The translations under genes and the position numbers were made by a program. The notes beneath the pieces were generated by a model that saw only the letters and a list, made by a program, of their open reading frames with translations, searched no databases and had not been told where the DNA came from. 20,483 bases of DNA from Chloroflexota bacterium. Its GTDB lineage: Bacteria; Chloroflexota; Ktedonobacteria; Ktedonobacterales; Ktedonobacteraceae. The stretch spans positions 2,233 through 22,715 of the forward strand of contig VBJK01000123.1 in assembly GCA_005879655.1 (NCBI GenBank), given 5' to 3'. This document shows positions 5,803 through 13,151 of the stretch, piece by piece; position 1 is the first letter of the stretch; each line of letters begins with the position of its first letter.

Positions 5803-6525
5803 TTATACCACCACTATCCCCATACGCCACTTACTCACCGCCACTTTCACCCCACGAATATACGCGGCCTCATCATTATGATCACTACCTGGAGCGTAGA
5901 CCGGAATAATCTGATCCACCGTGTAGAGTCCCCACCGATCCACGTACGTATTGGCGATTAGATCGTACCAATCGGCAAAACCCTCCTCCCAGCTCTGGTA
6001 GGAACGATATCCCTGGTACGAAGGATGATTGCCACGCGCACGAATATTGCCCAACGAATGAGTTACCGTCGCAACACCCTGTCTACCAAATGAGCTTTCG
6101 CGCATAAAAAAGGCGAGTGCATAGGCCGGATCAATACTGTATTTCACTCCATAAGCGTACAACACCTGCCCCTTATTCTGCGCAGGTGATCCATAATATG
6201 CTAGCACACGATCAATAAATGCCGCCTCAATCGAGGGCTTACTTATGACAACATAACCGCTGGTCGGGATGTTAACCGAGCGAGGCTTGATGTGTAATAA
6301 ACGAGTAAGGTCCACAGGATAGATAGAACTGGTGACAACACAGACTACAAGCGCGCAGAGCAGAAACAAGCAACCAAACGAAGGGATTGCTATATAATAG
6401 AAAATTCGTGACTTTTTATGAAAAATGTTATTAGCATGTTTTTGTATCTGTTCAGGTAATTTTTGAGTTGGTATAGTCGATAGATCACGGGTAGGGACAG
6501 GTGGTTTATTGTTCGCTTGCGTCAT
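5803..6525 (-). CDS. membrane-anchored glucosaminidase-domain protein
   Basis: This is a 240-aa protein with a cytosolic N-terminus (1-40, Pro/Lys-rich), one membrane segment (about 41-66, IFYYIAIPSFGCLFLLCALV) and an extracytoplasmic domain. The latter (about 100-235) matches the glucosaminidase (GH73-like) pattern: IDPAYALAFFMRESSFG with candidate catalytic Glu143, then SLGNIRARG, WEEGFADWYDLI, and VYAPGSDHNDEAAYIRGV near the end. Such enzymes cut the glycan strands of peptidoglycan during wall remodelling. It is divergent from the acyl-CoA dehydrogenase gene (start 6727). Its stop lies 71 bp before the preferred dus start, so the two may be co-transcribed. The ribosome-binding site is weak (AGAAAGATG). 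Domain call is confident; actual hydrolase activity is inferred. Confidence 0.88.
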   Translation of the reverse strand: MTQANNKPPVPTRDLSTIPTQKLPEQIQKHANNIFHKKSRIFYYIAIPSFGCLFLLCALVVCVVTSSIYPVDLTRLLHIKPRSVNIPTSGYVVISKPSIEAAFIDRVLAYYGSPAQNKGQVLYAYGVKYSIDPAYALAFFMRESSFGRQGVATVTHSLGNIRARGNHPSYQGYRSYQSWEEGFADWYDLIANTYVDRWGLYTVDQIIPVYAPGSDHNDEAAYIRGVKVAVSKWRMGIVVV

Positions 6526-6622
6526 GGCACATCTTTCTTTTCTTCAAGACACCCGCTAAACAGATTGGCTTTGCCTTACATATACGATTGGGAGAGTGTT
6601 GGGTTTCAAGAAGCATTTGCTG

Positions 6623-6651
6623 TGGTTACACTGATAACAGTGAGATATAAT
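6623..6651 (+). promoter_or_regulatory. promoter with spacer dyad for the acyl-CoA dehydrogenase
   Basis: A perfect TATAAT (6646-6651) follows, at 17 bp, a poor -35 TGGTTA (6623-6628). Between them lies the dyad CACTG-ATAA-CAGTG (6629-6642). A weak -35 combined with an operator-like dyad fits a regulated promoter; repression by a TetR-type fatty-acid regulator would be a precedent but is not shown here. Confidence 0.5.
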
Positions 6652-6726
6652 AGCTCAAAGGCTGTTGACGCTCAGCGAGGAGCGCACCCTCTCATCAGGG
6701 TTTTGCAACAAAGGGGAAACAATGCC

Positions 6727-7920
6727 ATGGCACATAGAACTACCGAACATCTTGCACAGGTACCATCCGCCACAGACCTCTACAATACTGATCATCTCCT
6801 CTCCGAGGAAGAGCGCATGGTACATGATACCATACACCGGTTTGTTCAAGAACGTGTACTACCTATTATTGGGGAACATTTCGAGGCGGGTACATTTCCG
6901 CGTGAAGTAATCCCAGAGCTTGCTGAGTTGGGATTGCTGGGTATGCACCTTGATGGCTATGGCTGTGCTGGACTAAGCGCGGTCTGTTATGGCCTGGCCT
7001 GCCAGGAATTGGAGGCTGGTGATAGTGGTCTACGCTCATTTGTGTCTGTACAAGGCTCATTAGCGATGTTTCCTATCTTCGCCTTTGGATCGGAAGAGCA
7101 GAAACAGCACTGGCTACCAGCGATGGCTCGTGGGGAAATCATCGGTTGTTTTGGTTTGACGGAGCCTGATTTCGGCAGCGAAGCTACTGGTATACAGACG
7201 CATGCGCGACGTGATGGCGATAGTTACATGCTGAACGGAACGAAGATGTGGATCACGAATGGCAGTATCGCAGACGTTGCGGTGGTCTGGGCACGCACAG
7301 AGGATGGTATACGTGGCTTCTTGGTCGAGCGTGGTACGCCAGGGTTTACTACTAGTGATATCCATCACAAGCTGTCGTTGCGCGCTTCAGTGACTTCTGA
7401 ACTGCACTTTGCGGATTGTCGTGTGCCAGCAGAAAATATGCTGCCAGATATACGGGGTATGCGTGGCCCATTATCCTGCCTGAATGAGGCACGCTATGGT
7501 ATCGCTTGGGGCGCAATAGGGGCAGCTCGTACCTGCTTCGAGGTCGCGTTAGAGTATGCGAAAACGCGCATTCAGTTTAAGCGTCCCATTGCCAGTTTCC
7601 AGTTGGTACAACGCAAACTCGCTCTGATGGCAACAGAATTAGTGAAGGCTCAATTGCTGGCTTTACAGCTCGGACGTTTGAAGGACGAAGGATTACTACA
7701 CCCAGTACAGATCTCTATAGCCAAGCGCAATAATGTACGTGAAGCGCTGGAAACGGCTAGGAAAGCTCGTAGTCTGCTTGGTGCAAACGGTATTACACTA
7801 GAATATCCGATCAGCCGCCATATGAATAATCTGGAATCAGTCTTTACCTATGAGGGGACTGACGATATCCATACGTTGATTATTGGTCAGGCCCTGACTG
7901 GCATTGATGCTTTTTCCTGA
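6727..7920 (+). CDS. acyl-CoA dehydrogenase, glutaryl-CoA dehydrogenase-like
   Basis: This 397-aa FAD enzyme oxidises acyl-CoA at alpha/beta carbons. It follows the glutaryl-CoA dehydrogenase pattern closely: GDSGLRSFVSVQGSL (98-112) with Arg103 at the position that binds the glutaryl carboxylate, GCFGLTEPDFGSE for flavin binding, KMWITNG, KLSLRASVTSEL, LNEARYGIAWG, and the catalytic base Glu376 in TYEGTDDIH. It ends TGIDAF as in that group. Decarboxylating glutaryl-CoA oxidation (lysine/tryptophan catabolism) is likely, but a related short-chain substrate cannot be excluded. The open frame extends upstream to 6517, but ATG 6727 has AAGGGGA at a proper spacing and lies downstream of the promoter; the upstream extension is unlike the family. 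It converges with the sortase gene, leaving only 7 bp. Confidence 0.94.
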   Translation: MAHRTTEHLAQVPSATDLYNTDHLLSEEERMVHDTIHRFVQERVLPIIGEHFEAGTFPREVIPELAELGLLGMHLDGYGCAGLSAVCYGLACQELEAGDSGLRSFVSVQGSLAMFPIFAFGSEEQKQHWLPAMARGEIIGCFGLTEPDFGSEATGIQTHARRDGDSYMLNGTKMWITNGSIADVAVVWARTEDGIRGFLVERGTPGFTTSDIHHKLSLRASVTSELHFADCRVPAENMLPDIRGMRGPLSCLNEARYGIAWGAIGAARTCFEVALEYAKTRIQFKRPIASFQLVQRKLALMATELVKAQLLALQLGRLKDEGLLHPVQISIAKRNNVREALETARKARSLLGANGITLEYPISRHMNNLESVFTYEGTDDIHTLIIGQALTGIDAFS

Positions 7921-7927
7921 GCACATG

Positions 7928-8524
7928 CTATGATCCGTTGACCTGAGTCGTAAAGACGACGAGTCGCTCATCATAGCCCTGACCTGTCCATGCACCGCTA
8001 CACGTGATGAGATTTAAATGGTGCTCAGTAGTTGGCCCAAAGACAGCTTGTAATACATCTCGCTCTGGAGCATCACTAGTATACTTTACCATATGCTCAA
8101 CGACGAATGTAAGCGTGTGTCTATCTCGTGTTTGTACGAATACACTGTCGCCAGCGCGCAGGGTTGCCAGTGACCAGAAGACTGCCGGGCCACCCCCGGC
8201 CCGATCAACGTGTCCTGCAACGACTGCATTCCCCGCCTGGCCAGGAGCAACACCAGGAGCATACCAGAAAACGCTGGTCCAGTAGGGCGAATTGATCGCG
8301 CTCGACACTGGGGCATCCATCTGTCCGCTAGCCGTCGCGCCAACGCCCATCACTGGAGCATCTATATGCAGTGATGGTATCTGTAGCCGCGTAGGTTGCC
8401 AGGGAGTAACTTTGATGGCGAATGATGCAGACGGGAATGTCGCATGAGTCTTATAATTATAGATTACAACACTTAATACGACCAGTATGAATAAAGAGAC
8501 GTAAATGAGCAACTTTCTCAACAT
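7928..8524 (-). CDS. sortase (class F-like)
   Basis: This is a 198-aa membrane-anchored cysteine transpeptidase. One N-terminal membrane segment (about 5-23, LLIYVSLFILVVLSVVIY) acts as anchor. The extracytoplasmic beta-barrel shows LQIPSLHIDAPV (47-58), catalytic His105 in AGHVD, Cys175 in LITCSG and Arg187 in DERLVVF, the complete triad. Class F sortases of actinobacteria and chloroflexi have this small size and TC-x-G context. They attach proteins to the wall or act in surface assembly, but no LPXTG-type substrate is visible in this window, so the substrate is unknown. AGAGAGGG immediately precedes the ATG. Confidence 0.93.
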   Translation of the reverse strand: MLRKLLIYVSLFILVVLSVVIYNYKTHATFPSASFAIKVTPWQPTRLQIPSLHIDAPVMGVGATASGQMDAPVSSAINSPYWTSVFWYAPGVAPGQAGNAVVAGHVDRAGGGPAVFWSLATLRAGDSVFVQTRDRHTLTFVVEHMVKYTSDAPERDVLQAVFGPTTEHHLNLITCSGAWTGQGYDERLVVFTTQVNGS

Positions 8525-8650
8525 TGCCCTCTCTCACAATTTGTACAGAAAAGTTCTCTCATATGTAGTATAAGCACAGACAGCAGGGGGCGTCAATGAG
8601 ATAGGGCAGCCACAAAGGACAAGATCGGCCAAATAAGGCCCTACCGCCCC

Positions 8651-8676
8651 CAGGGCAATCCCTTGTGCTTGCCCTG
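8651..8676 (-). terminator. hairpin downstream of the DedA gene
   Basis: CAGGGCAA (8651-8658) and TTGCCCTG (8669-8676) form a perfect 8-bp stem 19 nt beyond the DedA stop. A second pairing, GGGGGCG (8586-8592) with CGCCCCC (8645-8651), surrounds the intervening region. There is no T-run, so termination is only suggested. Confidence 0.4.
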
Positions 8677-8694
8677 CTACGGAGAGAGCCGCAC

Positions 8695-9429
8695 TTAGCG
8701 AACAGACTCCGCCTCTTTCTTACCCTGGTCTTCTTCTGCCATCAGATGAGTATAACGTTGCACTTTACGACGGATGAGCAAAATGACAGTGAGAACGACT
8801 ATCACAATAATGCCACCTGTAACCCAGCCAAGGGTATGTGCTAGTTGCTCGATTTGCACGAAATTATTATGAAAGACGCGTCCCGCAAGGTAGCCCAGCA
8901 TGCCATAGACAATAGCCCACACGATACCACCCGCTGCATTATAGAGCAGAAAGGTACGCCAATGCATATTGTGCATTCCTGCCAGAAAAGCAGCCCAGAG
9001 ACGCAGCAGAGTGGTAAAGCGGCCCAAGAAGACGGTCTTTCCACCGTGACGAGCAAAGAAACGCTCTGCATAGACCAGATGTTGTGGCTTGACAAAGAAG
9101 TAGCGCCCAAAGCGCTCTACGAAGGGACGACCCCCAATACGCCCGATGGTATAACCAAAGTTATCGCCTAGCATAGCCCCGCTAGCAGCACATATAATGA
9201 CTATAGGAATTTGTAGGCGATGATCAACAGCGGCATAAAACGAGGCGAGCAAGAGCATAGTTTCGCCAGGAAAAGGGATACCAAGACATTCAATCATGAC
9301 GAAAAGGATCACCGCAGGATAACCAAAGTTTGCCAGTGCTTCGCGCAGTGTTTCTAGCGAAATCAGCGATGCCATTACCTGACCATGTAAGGTGAGTTGG
9401 CAGTAGTGCATCAATATAAGCCATTTCAT
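8695..9429 (-). CDS. DedA family membrane protein
   Basis: This is a 244-aa polytopic inner-membrane protein of the DedA/SNARE-associated (VTT) superfamily, whose members act in envelope homeostasis, several as undecaprenyl-phosphate or phospholipid translocases. Visible signatures are ECLGIPFPGE (47-56, re-entrant loop acidic residues) and GRFTTLLRLWAAFLAGM (136-152, the G-R-F-x4-R motif). Strongly hydrophobic segments lie around 36-50, 57-70, 73-90, 141-151, 164-185 and 200-220, with a short charged C-terminal tail. The ATG at 9429 has AAAGGGA about 10 nt upstream; Met19 is a less likely start. The gene lies downstream of the polysaccharide genes on the same strand, and a lipid-carrier recycling role would fit, but this is inference. 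Confidence 0.93.
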   Translation of the reverse strand: MKWLILMHYCQLTLHGQVMASLISLETLREALANFGYPAVILFVMIECLGIPFPGETMLLLASFYAAVDHRLQIPIVIICAASGAMLGDNFGYTIGRIGGRPFVERFGRYFFVKPQHLVYAERFFARHGGKTVFLGRFTTLLRLWAAFLAGMHNMHWRTFLLYNAAGGIVWAIVYGMLGYLAGRVFHNNFVQIEQLAHTLGWVTGGIIVIVVLTVILLIRRKVQRYTHLMAEEDQGKKEAESVR

Positions 9430-9561
9430 GGCATATTGTCCCTTTATTGGTCTTTTTTAGGAAGAGTTTTTACCATAGTTTCTGCTTATTACTTGGTAAT
9501 ACGATGCTCTGTGACTCATAGTTTGCCTTTTTTTGACCTATCTACAAAGAATAGTCCTGCT

Positions 9562-10251
9562 TTAGTTTTTCAGCGGGGGAGGTGTAAAAAGGGCAGAAGA
9601 ATATTCCTTGATTTTCCAGGTACTACCATCTGGTCCAGACTGAAGTATGATGCGAATCTCATAAGGATTCTGGTAGGTAGGAGGCCCCTGTTGAGTACGT
9701 GTGATGGTATAACGAAAGCTCTGCTTGTTGTCCTGACTGGTTGCGCTGTCTGGGACTTCCGAGTAGGTTTTAATTGCCCCATAGCGGCTATCAGCTGTCT
9801 GGCCCTGCTGGATAAATTGATCCTGCGGCAACTGGTTGGTGATATCTGGGCTGAGATCTTTGTATGCCTGAGTGTAGTCAAGGCTAGCAAGCGAAGAAAG
9901 AAAGTGAGCAGCAGTGGTTGCTGCGCCAGAACTGGCGTTGAGCGCTTTGATAAGATTAGTGGAGGCGATTATCCCACAGAGGATGAACAGGGCGCAAAAA
10001 ACCACAAGACAGCCTAAAAACACAAACCGCTTTTTCCGTGGTCGCGCTACCTTGCGTCTTGTATGAGCCACACGTGGTGTCTCCAGCTGAGAGCTGACGC
10101 GCGGCTTAGCCGATGATTGACCAGCACGTGGTATTGCAGAGCGTTGTGAGGCAGGAGGTGTTTTGCCCGTGCCATTGAGTGAAGCAGCATGTCGGCTTCC
10201 TGATTGATCCCTTGAGTCTCCGCCTGAATCTGGTCGTCCTTGCATGGTCAT
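9562..10251 (-). CDS. single-pass membrane protein with small extracytoplasmic domain
   Basis: This is a 229-aa protein of unknown function from the ATG at 10251. The N-terminal about 70 residues are hydrophilic, Ser/Gln/Arg/Pro-rich and end in a basic stretch (ARPRKKR). A membrane segment follows (about 76-96, FVFLGCLVVFCALFILCGIIA). The outside domain (about 105-220: AAHFLSSLASLDYTQAYKDL, then LPQDQFIQ, then WKIKEYSSALF) has the shape of the NTF2-like DUF4878-type domains of small lipoproteins or membrane proteins. GAGGA lies 5 nt before ATG 10251; ATG 10245 is equally possible, and the longer frame to 10296 has no ribosome-binding site. It follows the CpsD-like gene by about 70 bp and is possibly the last gene of that unit. 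Confidence 0.75.
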   Translation of the reverse strand: MTMQGRPDSGGDSRDQSGSRHAASLNGTGKTPPASQRSAIPRAGQSSAKPRVSSQLETPRVAHTRRKVARPRKKRFVFLGCLVVFCALFILCGIIASTNLIKALNASSGAATTAAHFLSSLASLDYTQAYKDLSPDITNQLPQDQFIQQGQTADSRYGAIKTYSEVPDSATSQDNKQSFRYTITRTQQGPPTYQNPYEIRIILQSGPDGSTWKIKEYSSALFTPPPLKN

Positions 10252-10321
10252 GTCTTCCTCGTGAGTCACAAATAGTTTTTGGTGGTGTATGGCCACCAGT
10301 ATTCTCGCCTACACTATTTTA

Positions 10322-11008
10322 CTATGTCTCTAGCATAACAACACCGGCTAACTTTGCATGTGCCCGTTGTAGTTGTTCTTGTGCACGTATTGCCTCCGTA
10401 CGTGTGGTACGTCCCCTTGCAATAATAAGAAGGGTGTGATCTACCAGCGTACTGATGAGGGAAGCATCAATCCCTGCCAATACTGGTGGGCTATTAAAAA
10501 TAATCATCCCCGGCCTGTCATCATTCTGCTCCATAAATTGACGTGTTGCATTGAGGATGACTTGTAACTTTGCAGATAGCAGCCTGCTTACTTCAAAGGA
10601 GGAAAGTGAAGTCACGCCCCCACACAGTAAGCGTAGGTTTGGCACAAAGGTGGAGCTTACATACGTCTGAAGCATTTCTGTAGAGACATGCTCCTCCATT
10701 AGCAACTGGTTAAGACCGGGCAGACTTCCCAGGCCAAAACTTTGCTGGAGTGTCGGCGCTAAGAGGTCAGCATCGACAAGGATAGTTGGCACCCCATGCT
10801 GTGCAGCTGCGATAGCTACGTTACTAGCCACACTTGCTTGCTGCGGACAACGGCTGGGGATAGCGAACTGAATGCTATACTGCTTTAACTGCTCACTATC
10901 CCAATTGAAATAAATATTTGAATATATAGTATGATAAGACACACTATAAGCAGAGTCAATGCTATAATCTGTTAATAGTGATATTTGCTTGTGTTCTGAT
11001 GTACCCAC
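10322..11008 (-). CDS. CpsD/Wzc-like BY-kinase homologue lacking catalytic motifs
   Basis: This 228-aa protein aligns with the cytosolic tyrosine autokinase that partners Wzz-type proteins in polysaccharide export. YHTIYSNIYF (25-34) matches the usual AYRTLRTNIQF, and TILVDADLLAPTLQQSFG (75-92) matches Walker A'. SPPVLAGIDA (173-182) follows Walker B. But where Walker A should be (about 49-58) the sequence is AIPSRCPQQA, with no G-x4-G-K-S/T and no lysine. The Walker B aspartate is Asn (MIIFN, 168-172). There is no tyrosine cluster at the C-terminus. It is therefore predicted unable to hydrolyse ATP or phosphorylate: a pseudokinase. The frame is intact. It starts at GTG 11008 with AGGGAA upstream and lies directly downstream of wzz. 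It probably has a structural or regulatory role through Wzz. Confidence 0.85.
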   Translation of the reverse strand: MGTSEHKQISLLTDYSIDSAYSVSYHTIYSNIYFNWDSEQLKQYSIQFAIPSRCPQQASVASNVAIAAAQHGVPTILVDADLLAPTLQQSFGLGSLPGLNQLLMEEHVSTEMLQTYVSSTFVPNLRLLCGGVTSLSSFEVSRLLSAKLQVILNATRQFMEQNDDRPGMIIFNSPPVLAGIDASLISTLVDHTLLIIARGRTTRTEAIRAQEQLQRAHAKLAGVVMLET

Positions 11009-11080
11009 AAAAAAATTCCCTGATTCCTACTCATATATGGAAACTAGTGGAGATAGCCGTTATTCTTGCTCACCGTTTAC

Positions 11081-11108
11081 AAGAATTGATAGTACTATAA
11101 TTGTTCTT
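11081..11108. repeat. near-palindrome between the Wzz-type and CpsD-like genes
   Basis: A 28-bp imperfect palindrome (arms AAGAATTGATAGT and ACTATAATTGTTCTT, central AGTACT) lies in the 146-bp AT-rich gap. It could be an attenuating hairpin or an operator that uncouples the pseudokinase from wzz. No clear T-run follows. Confidence 0.35.
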
Positions 11109-11154
11109 ATTCTCGCTGTCAATATACAATATGAGACTATAAGATAGACGGCTG

Positions 11155-11967
11155 TCATATATGTTGTGCTTTGTTTCTATTAGATAAGGTAGCCTGCGGC
11201 ACTTCTCCGTAGAAAGGCAACTGGAGTAGCTCTTCAGCCTCTTTTCTACTGTGAATACGATCATCTAAATATTCGATGAGAAAAGCAAGCGCAACACCTA
11301 TAACGAAGGCAACAAGGATAAGTGCGAGGAACAATTGAAGTTTGTTCATAGACGGTCCTGGCACCGTGACTGGATCTGTAGGATTGGTAATGACTTCAGC
11401 TGCCATCTTGGGAGGCGCGCTGTTCTCAGGAAGGGCGCTCTTATTGCGTACCACATAATCCACATACGTTCCAATATTCTTTGTACAGACTTCTGCTGTT
11501 GCGTTAGCAATGGCACGAGCACCATCAGGAGTACTCCACACAACATTGATCGTGACGAGGTTATGTGTGCGTAAAGTACTCAGTGCCATGCTAATCGCAG
11601 TGAGATCTTGCACATTGCCGAGATTTGCATTGGCTCCATAATAGCTGGCCATCGGCTTCGTATCGGCCTGAACCTGCGCAGATACTTGAGCCGCGAACTC
11701 TTTGGAATTTATCACCTGGCTATTTACAAAGGCATCGGAGAGCAGATCGGATGTATTCAAATAATCAGCAGAATTATTATTTGCTGGATGCGCAACTGCT
11801 TGCAGACCAATACGTATTGTCACCGAAGATTGGTATGCTTGAAAAGCACCTGGCGTTTTATCGAGAGCATAATATTTATATGCTACATAAACGCTCACCA
11901 CACCCACAATGAGCATGATAATCCAAAGACGCCGCTTTATAATAGCGCCATAGGCTCGTAGTTCCAC
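11155..11967 (-). CDS. Wzz-type polysaccharide chain-length/co-polymerase protein
   Basis: This is a 270-aa inner-membrane protein of the Wzz/YveK family, which sets the length of exported polysaccharide and activates the partner kinase. The first membrane segment is at about 13-33 (RRLWIIMLIVGVVSVYVAY) and the second at about 210-232 (LQLFLALILVAFVIGVALAFLI), preceded by a proline-rich run (NPTDPVTVPGPSMNK) typical of the family. The loop between (34-207) is extracytoplasmic. A 35-residue cytosolic tail (DDRIHSRKEAEELLQLPFYG) carries the usual motif seen before the kinase domain in fused forms. It starts at GTG 11967 with AAAGGG 8 nt upstream. It follows the GT4 gene by 30 bp, so it is in the same transcription unit. 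Confidence 0.92.
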   Translation of the reverse strand: MELRAYGAIIKRRLWIIMLIVGVVSVYVAYKYYALDKTPGAFQAYQSSVTIRIGLQAVAHPANNNSADYLNTSDLLSDAFVNSQVINSKEFAAQVSAQVQADTKPMASYYGANANLGNVQDLTAISMALSTLRTHNLVTINVVWSTPDGARAIANATAEVCTKNIGTYVDYVVRNKSALPENSAPPKMAAEVITNPTDPVTVPGPSMNKLQLFLALILVAFVIGVALAFLIEYLDDRIHSRKEAEELLQLPFYGEVPQATLSNRNKAQHI

Positions 11968-11997
11968 GTTAGTACCCTTTCAGTTCAATGCTCCTGA

Positions 11998-13149
11998 TCA
12001 TGCTCGCTCGTAGCGTGCCAAACTAGCAGCATAGACTCGTTGCGCCTGTGGCTTTCTCTCATTAAGTTTTGTTTCCACGAATTGTAAGATACGACGCTGG
12101 AAGCACGGTATGTCAAACTCAAGCGCGTGATTACGAATGACTTGAGCATTGAACAGACGCTCATTAAACGATGCCAACGCCTCAGCGAGACACTCAACCG
12201 TTTGCTCACGGAAGAAAAGTCCCGTCACACCTTCGACAACAGAGGCTAACGCACCACCAGCTCCATAAGCAATCACAGGCCGTCCTGCCGCCTGCACTTC
12301 TAGAGGAGTAATCCCAAAATCTTCTTCTCCGGGGAAGAGAAAGGCACGGCAGTGTCTGTAATAATGGATGACTTCCTGATCGGAGAGACGGCCTAGAAAG
12401 CGAATTGTTGGGCCAGCCAGACGTTTTAAACGTTCCTGATCGCGCCCACTACCAATAACTACCAGCGGGAGCTGCAATCGATTACACGCCTCAATTGCGA
12501 GGTCAATACGCTTATAAGGGACTAAGCGACTCAGCACCAGAAAATAGTCTTCCGGCTCAGTGGTAGGATCAAAGGGAAAACGGCTAGCTTCGACGGGCGG
12601 CGGAATCACCACTGCTTCGCGGCGGTAATACTTCTCGATGCGCTGAGCTACTACGGGCGAATTGGCGATAAAATGGTCAACACGCAACGCGCTGGTCTGA
12701 TCCCAAACACGCAGTCCGGTGATAAAGAATGGCAAGATGCTGCGGGCTACTTTGCCCAGTCGTTCGCGCTCTACGTATTCCTCATAGTTCCAGCACCAGC
12801 GCATGGGTGTATGACAATAACAAATGTGCAAGGTATCAGGTCTGGTGAGCACGCCCTTGCCGAAGGCGCTCGAACTGCTCAGTACAAGATCATAGCCACG
12901 CAGGTCGAGCTGCTCCATAGCAAAGGGATAGAACGGCAAGTAGGGTTGATGGTGTTTCGTCACCAGTGGGAATTTCTGCATGAATGAGGTGCGAATATCC
13001 ATCTTTTGGAACGCAGGATCGACGCGCTGGGGATCATAGATGGAGGTGTAGATGGGCGCATCGGGAAAGAGTTCATGAAGAGCCAACACGACTCGCTCTG
13101 CCCCCCCCATTTGATTAAGGTAATCGTGAACCAACGCGACTTTCATCAT
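11998..13149 (-). CDS. GT4 family glycosyltransferase
   Basis: This is a 383-aa GT-B fold enzyme adding a sugar to a lipid-linked polysaccharide intermediate at the cytosolic membrane face. The N-terminal acceptor half starts with VALVHDYLNQMGGAERVV (4-21, glycine loop) and has the YCHTPMRWCW (111-120) block common in WbaZ-like mannosyltransferases. The donor half shows SRLVPYKRIDLAIEA (207-221) and the E-x7-E motif in GEEDFGITPLEVQAAGRPV (274-292, Glu276 and Glu284). Donor sugar is not determined; GDP-mannose would be typical. The start is 2 bp after the stop of the sugar phosphotransferase gene, with GAGGAG inside that gene's end, implying translational coupling. ATG ATG makes Met1/Met2 ambiguous. 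Confidence 0.94.
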   Translation of the reverse strand: MMKVALVHDYLNQMGGAERVVLALHELFPDAPIYTSIYDPQRVDPAFQKMDIRTSFMQKFPLVTKHHQPYLPFYPFAMEQLDLRGYDLVLSSSSAFGKGVLTRPDTLHICYCHTPMRWCWNYEEYVERERLGKVARSILPFFITGLRVWDQTSALRVDHFIANSPVVAQRIEKYYRREAVVIPPPVEASRFPFDPTTEPEDYFLVLSRLVPYKRIDLAIEACNRLQLPLVVIGSGRDQERLKRLAGPTIRFLGRLSDQEVIHYYRHCRAFLFPGEEDFGITPLEVQAAGRPVIAYGAGGALASVVEGVTGLFFREQTVECLAEALASFNERLFNAQVIRNHALEFDIPCFQRRILQFVETKLNERKPQAQRVYAASLARYERA

Positions 13150-13151
13150 GC

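Noticed and set aside
5732..5830. Upstream extension of the dus gene to ATG 5830
   Set aside because: The extra 33 residues are not found in Dus proteins and would overlap the preceding gene's end.
9397..10017. 206-codon plus-strand ORF
   Set aside because: It is antisense to the DedA start and the single-pass membrane protein, both better supported; the translation has no domain.
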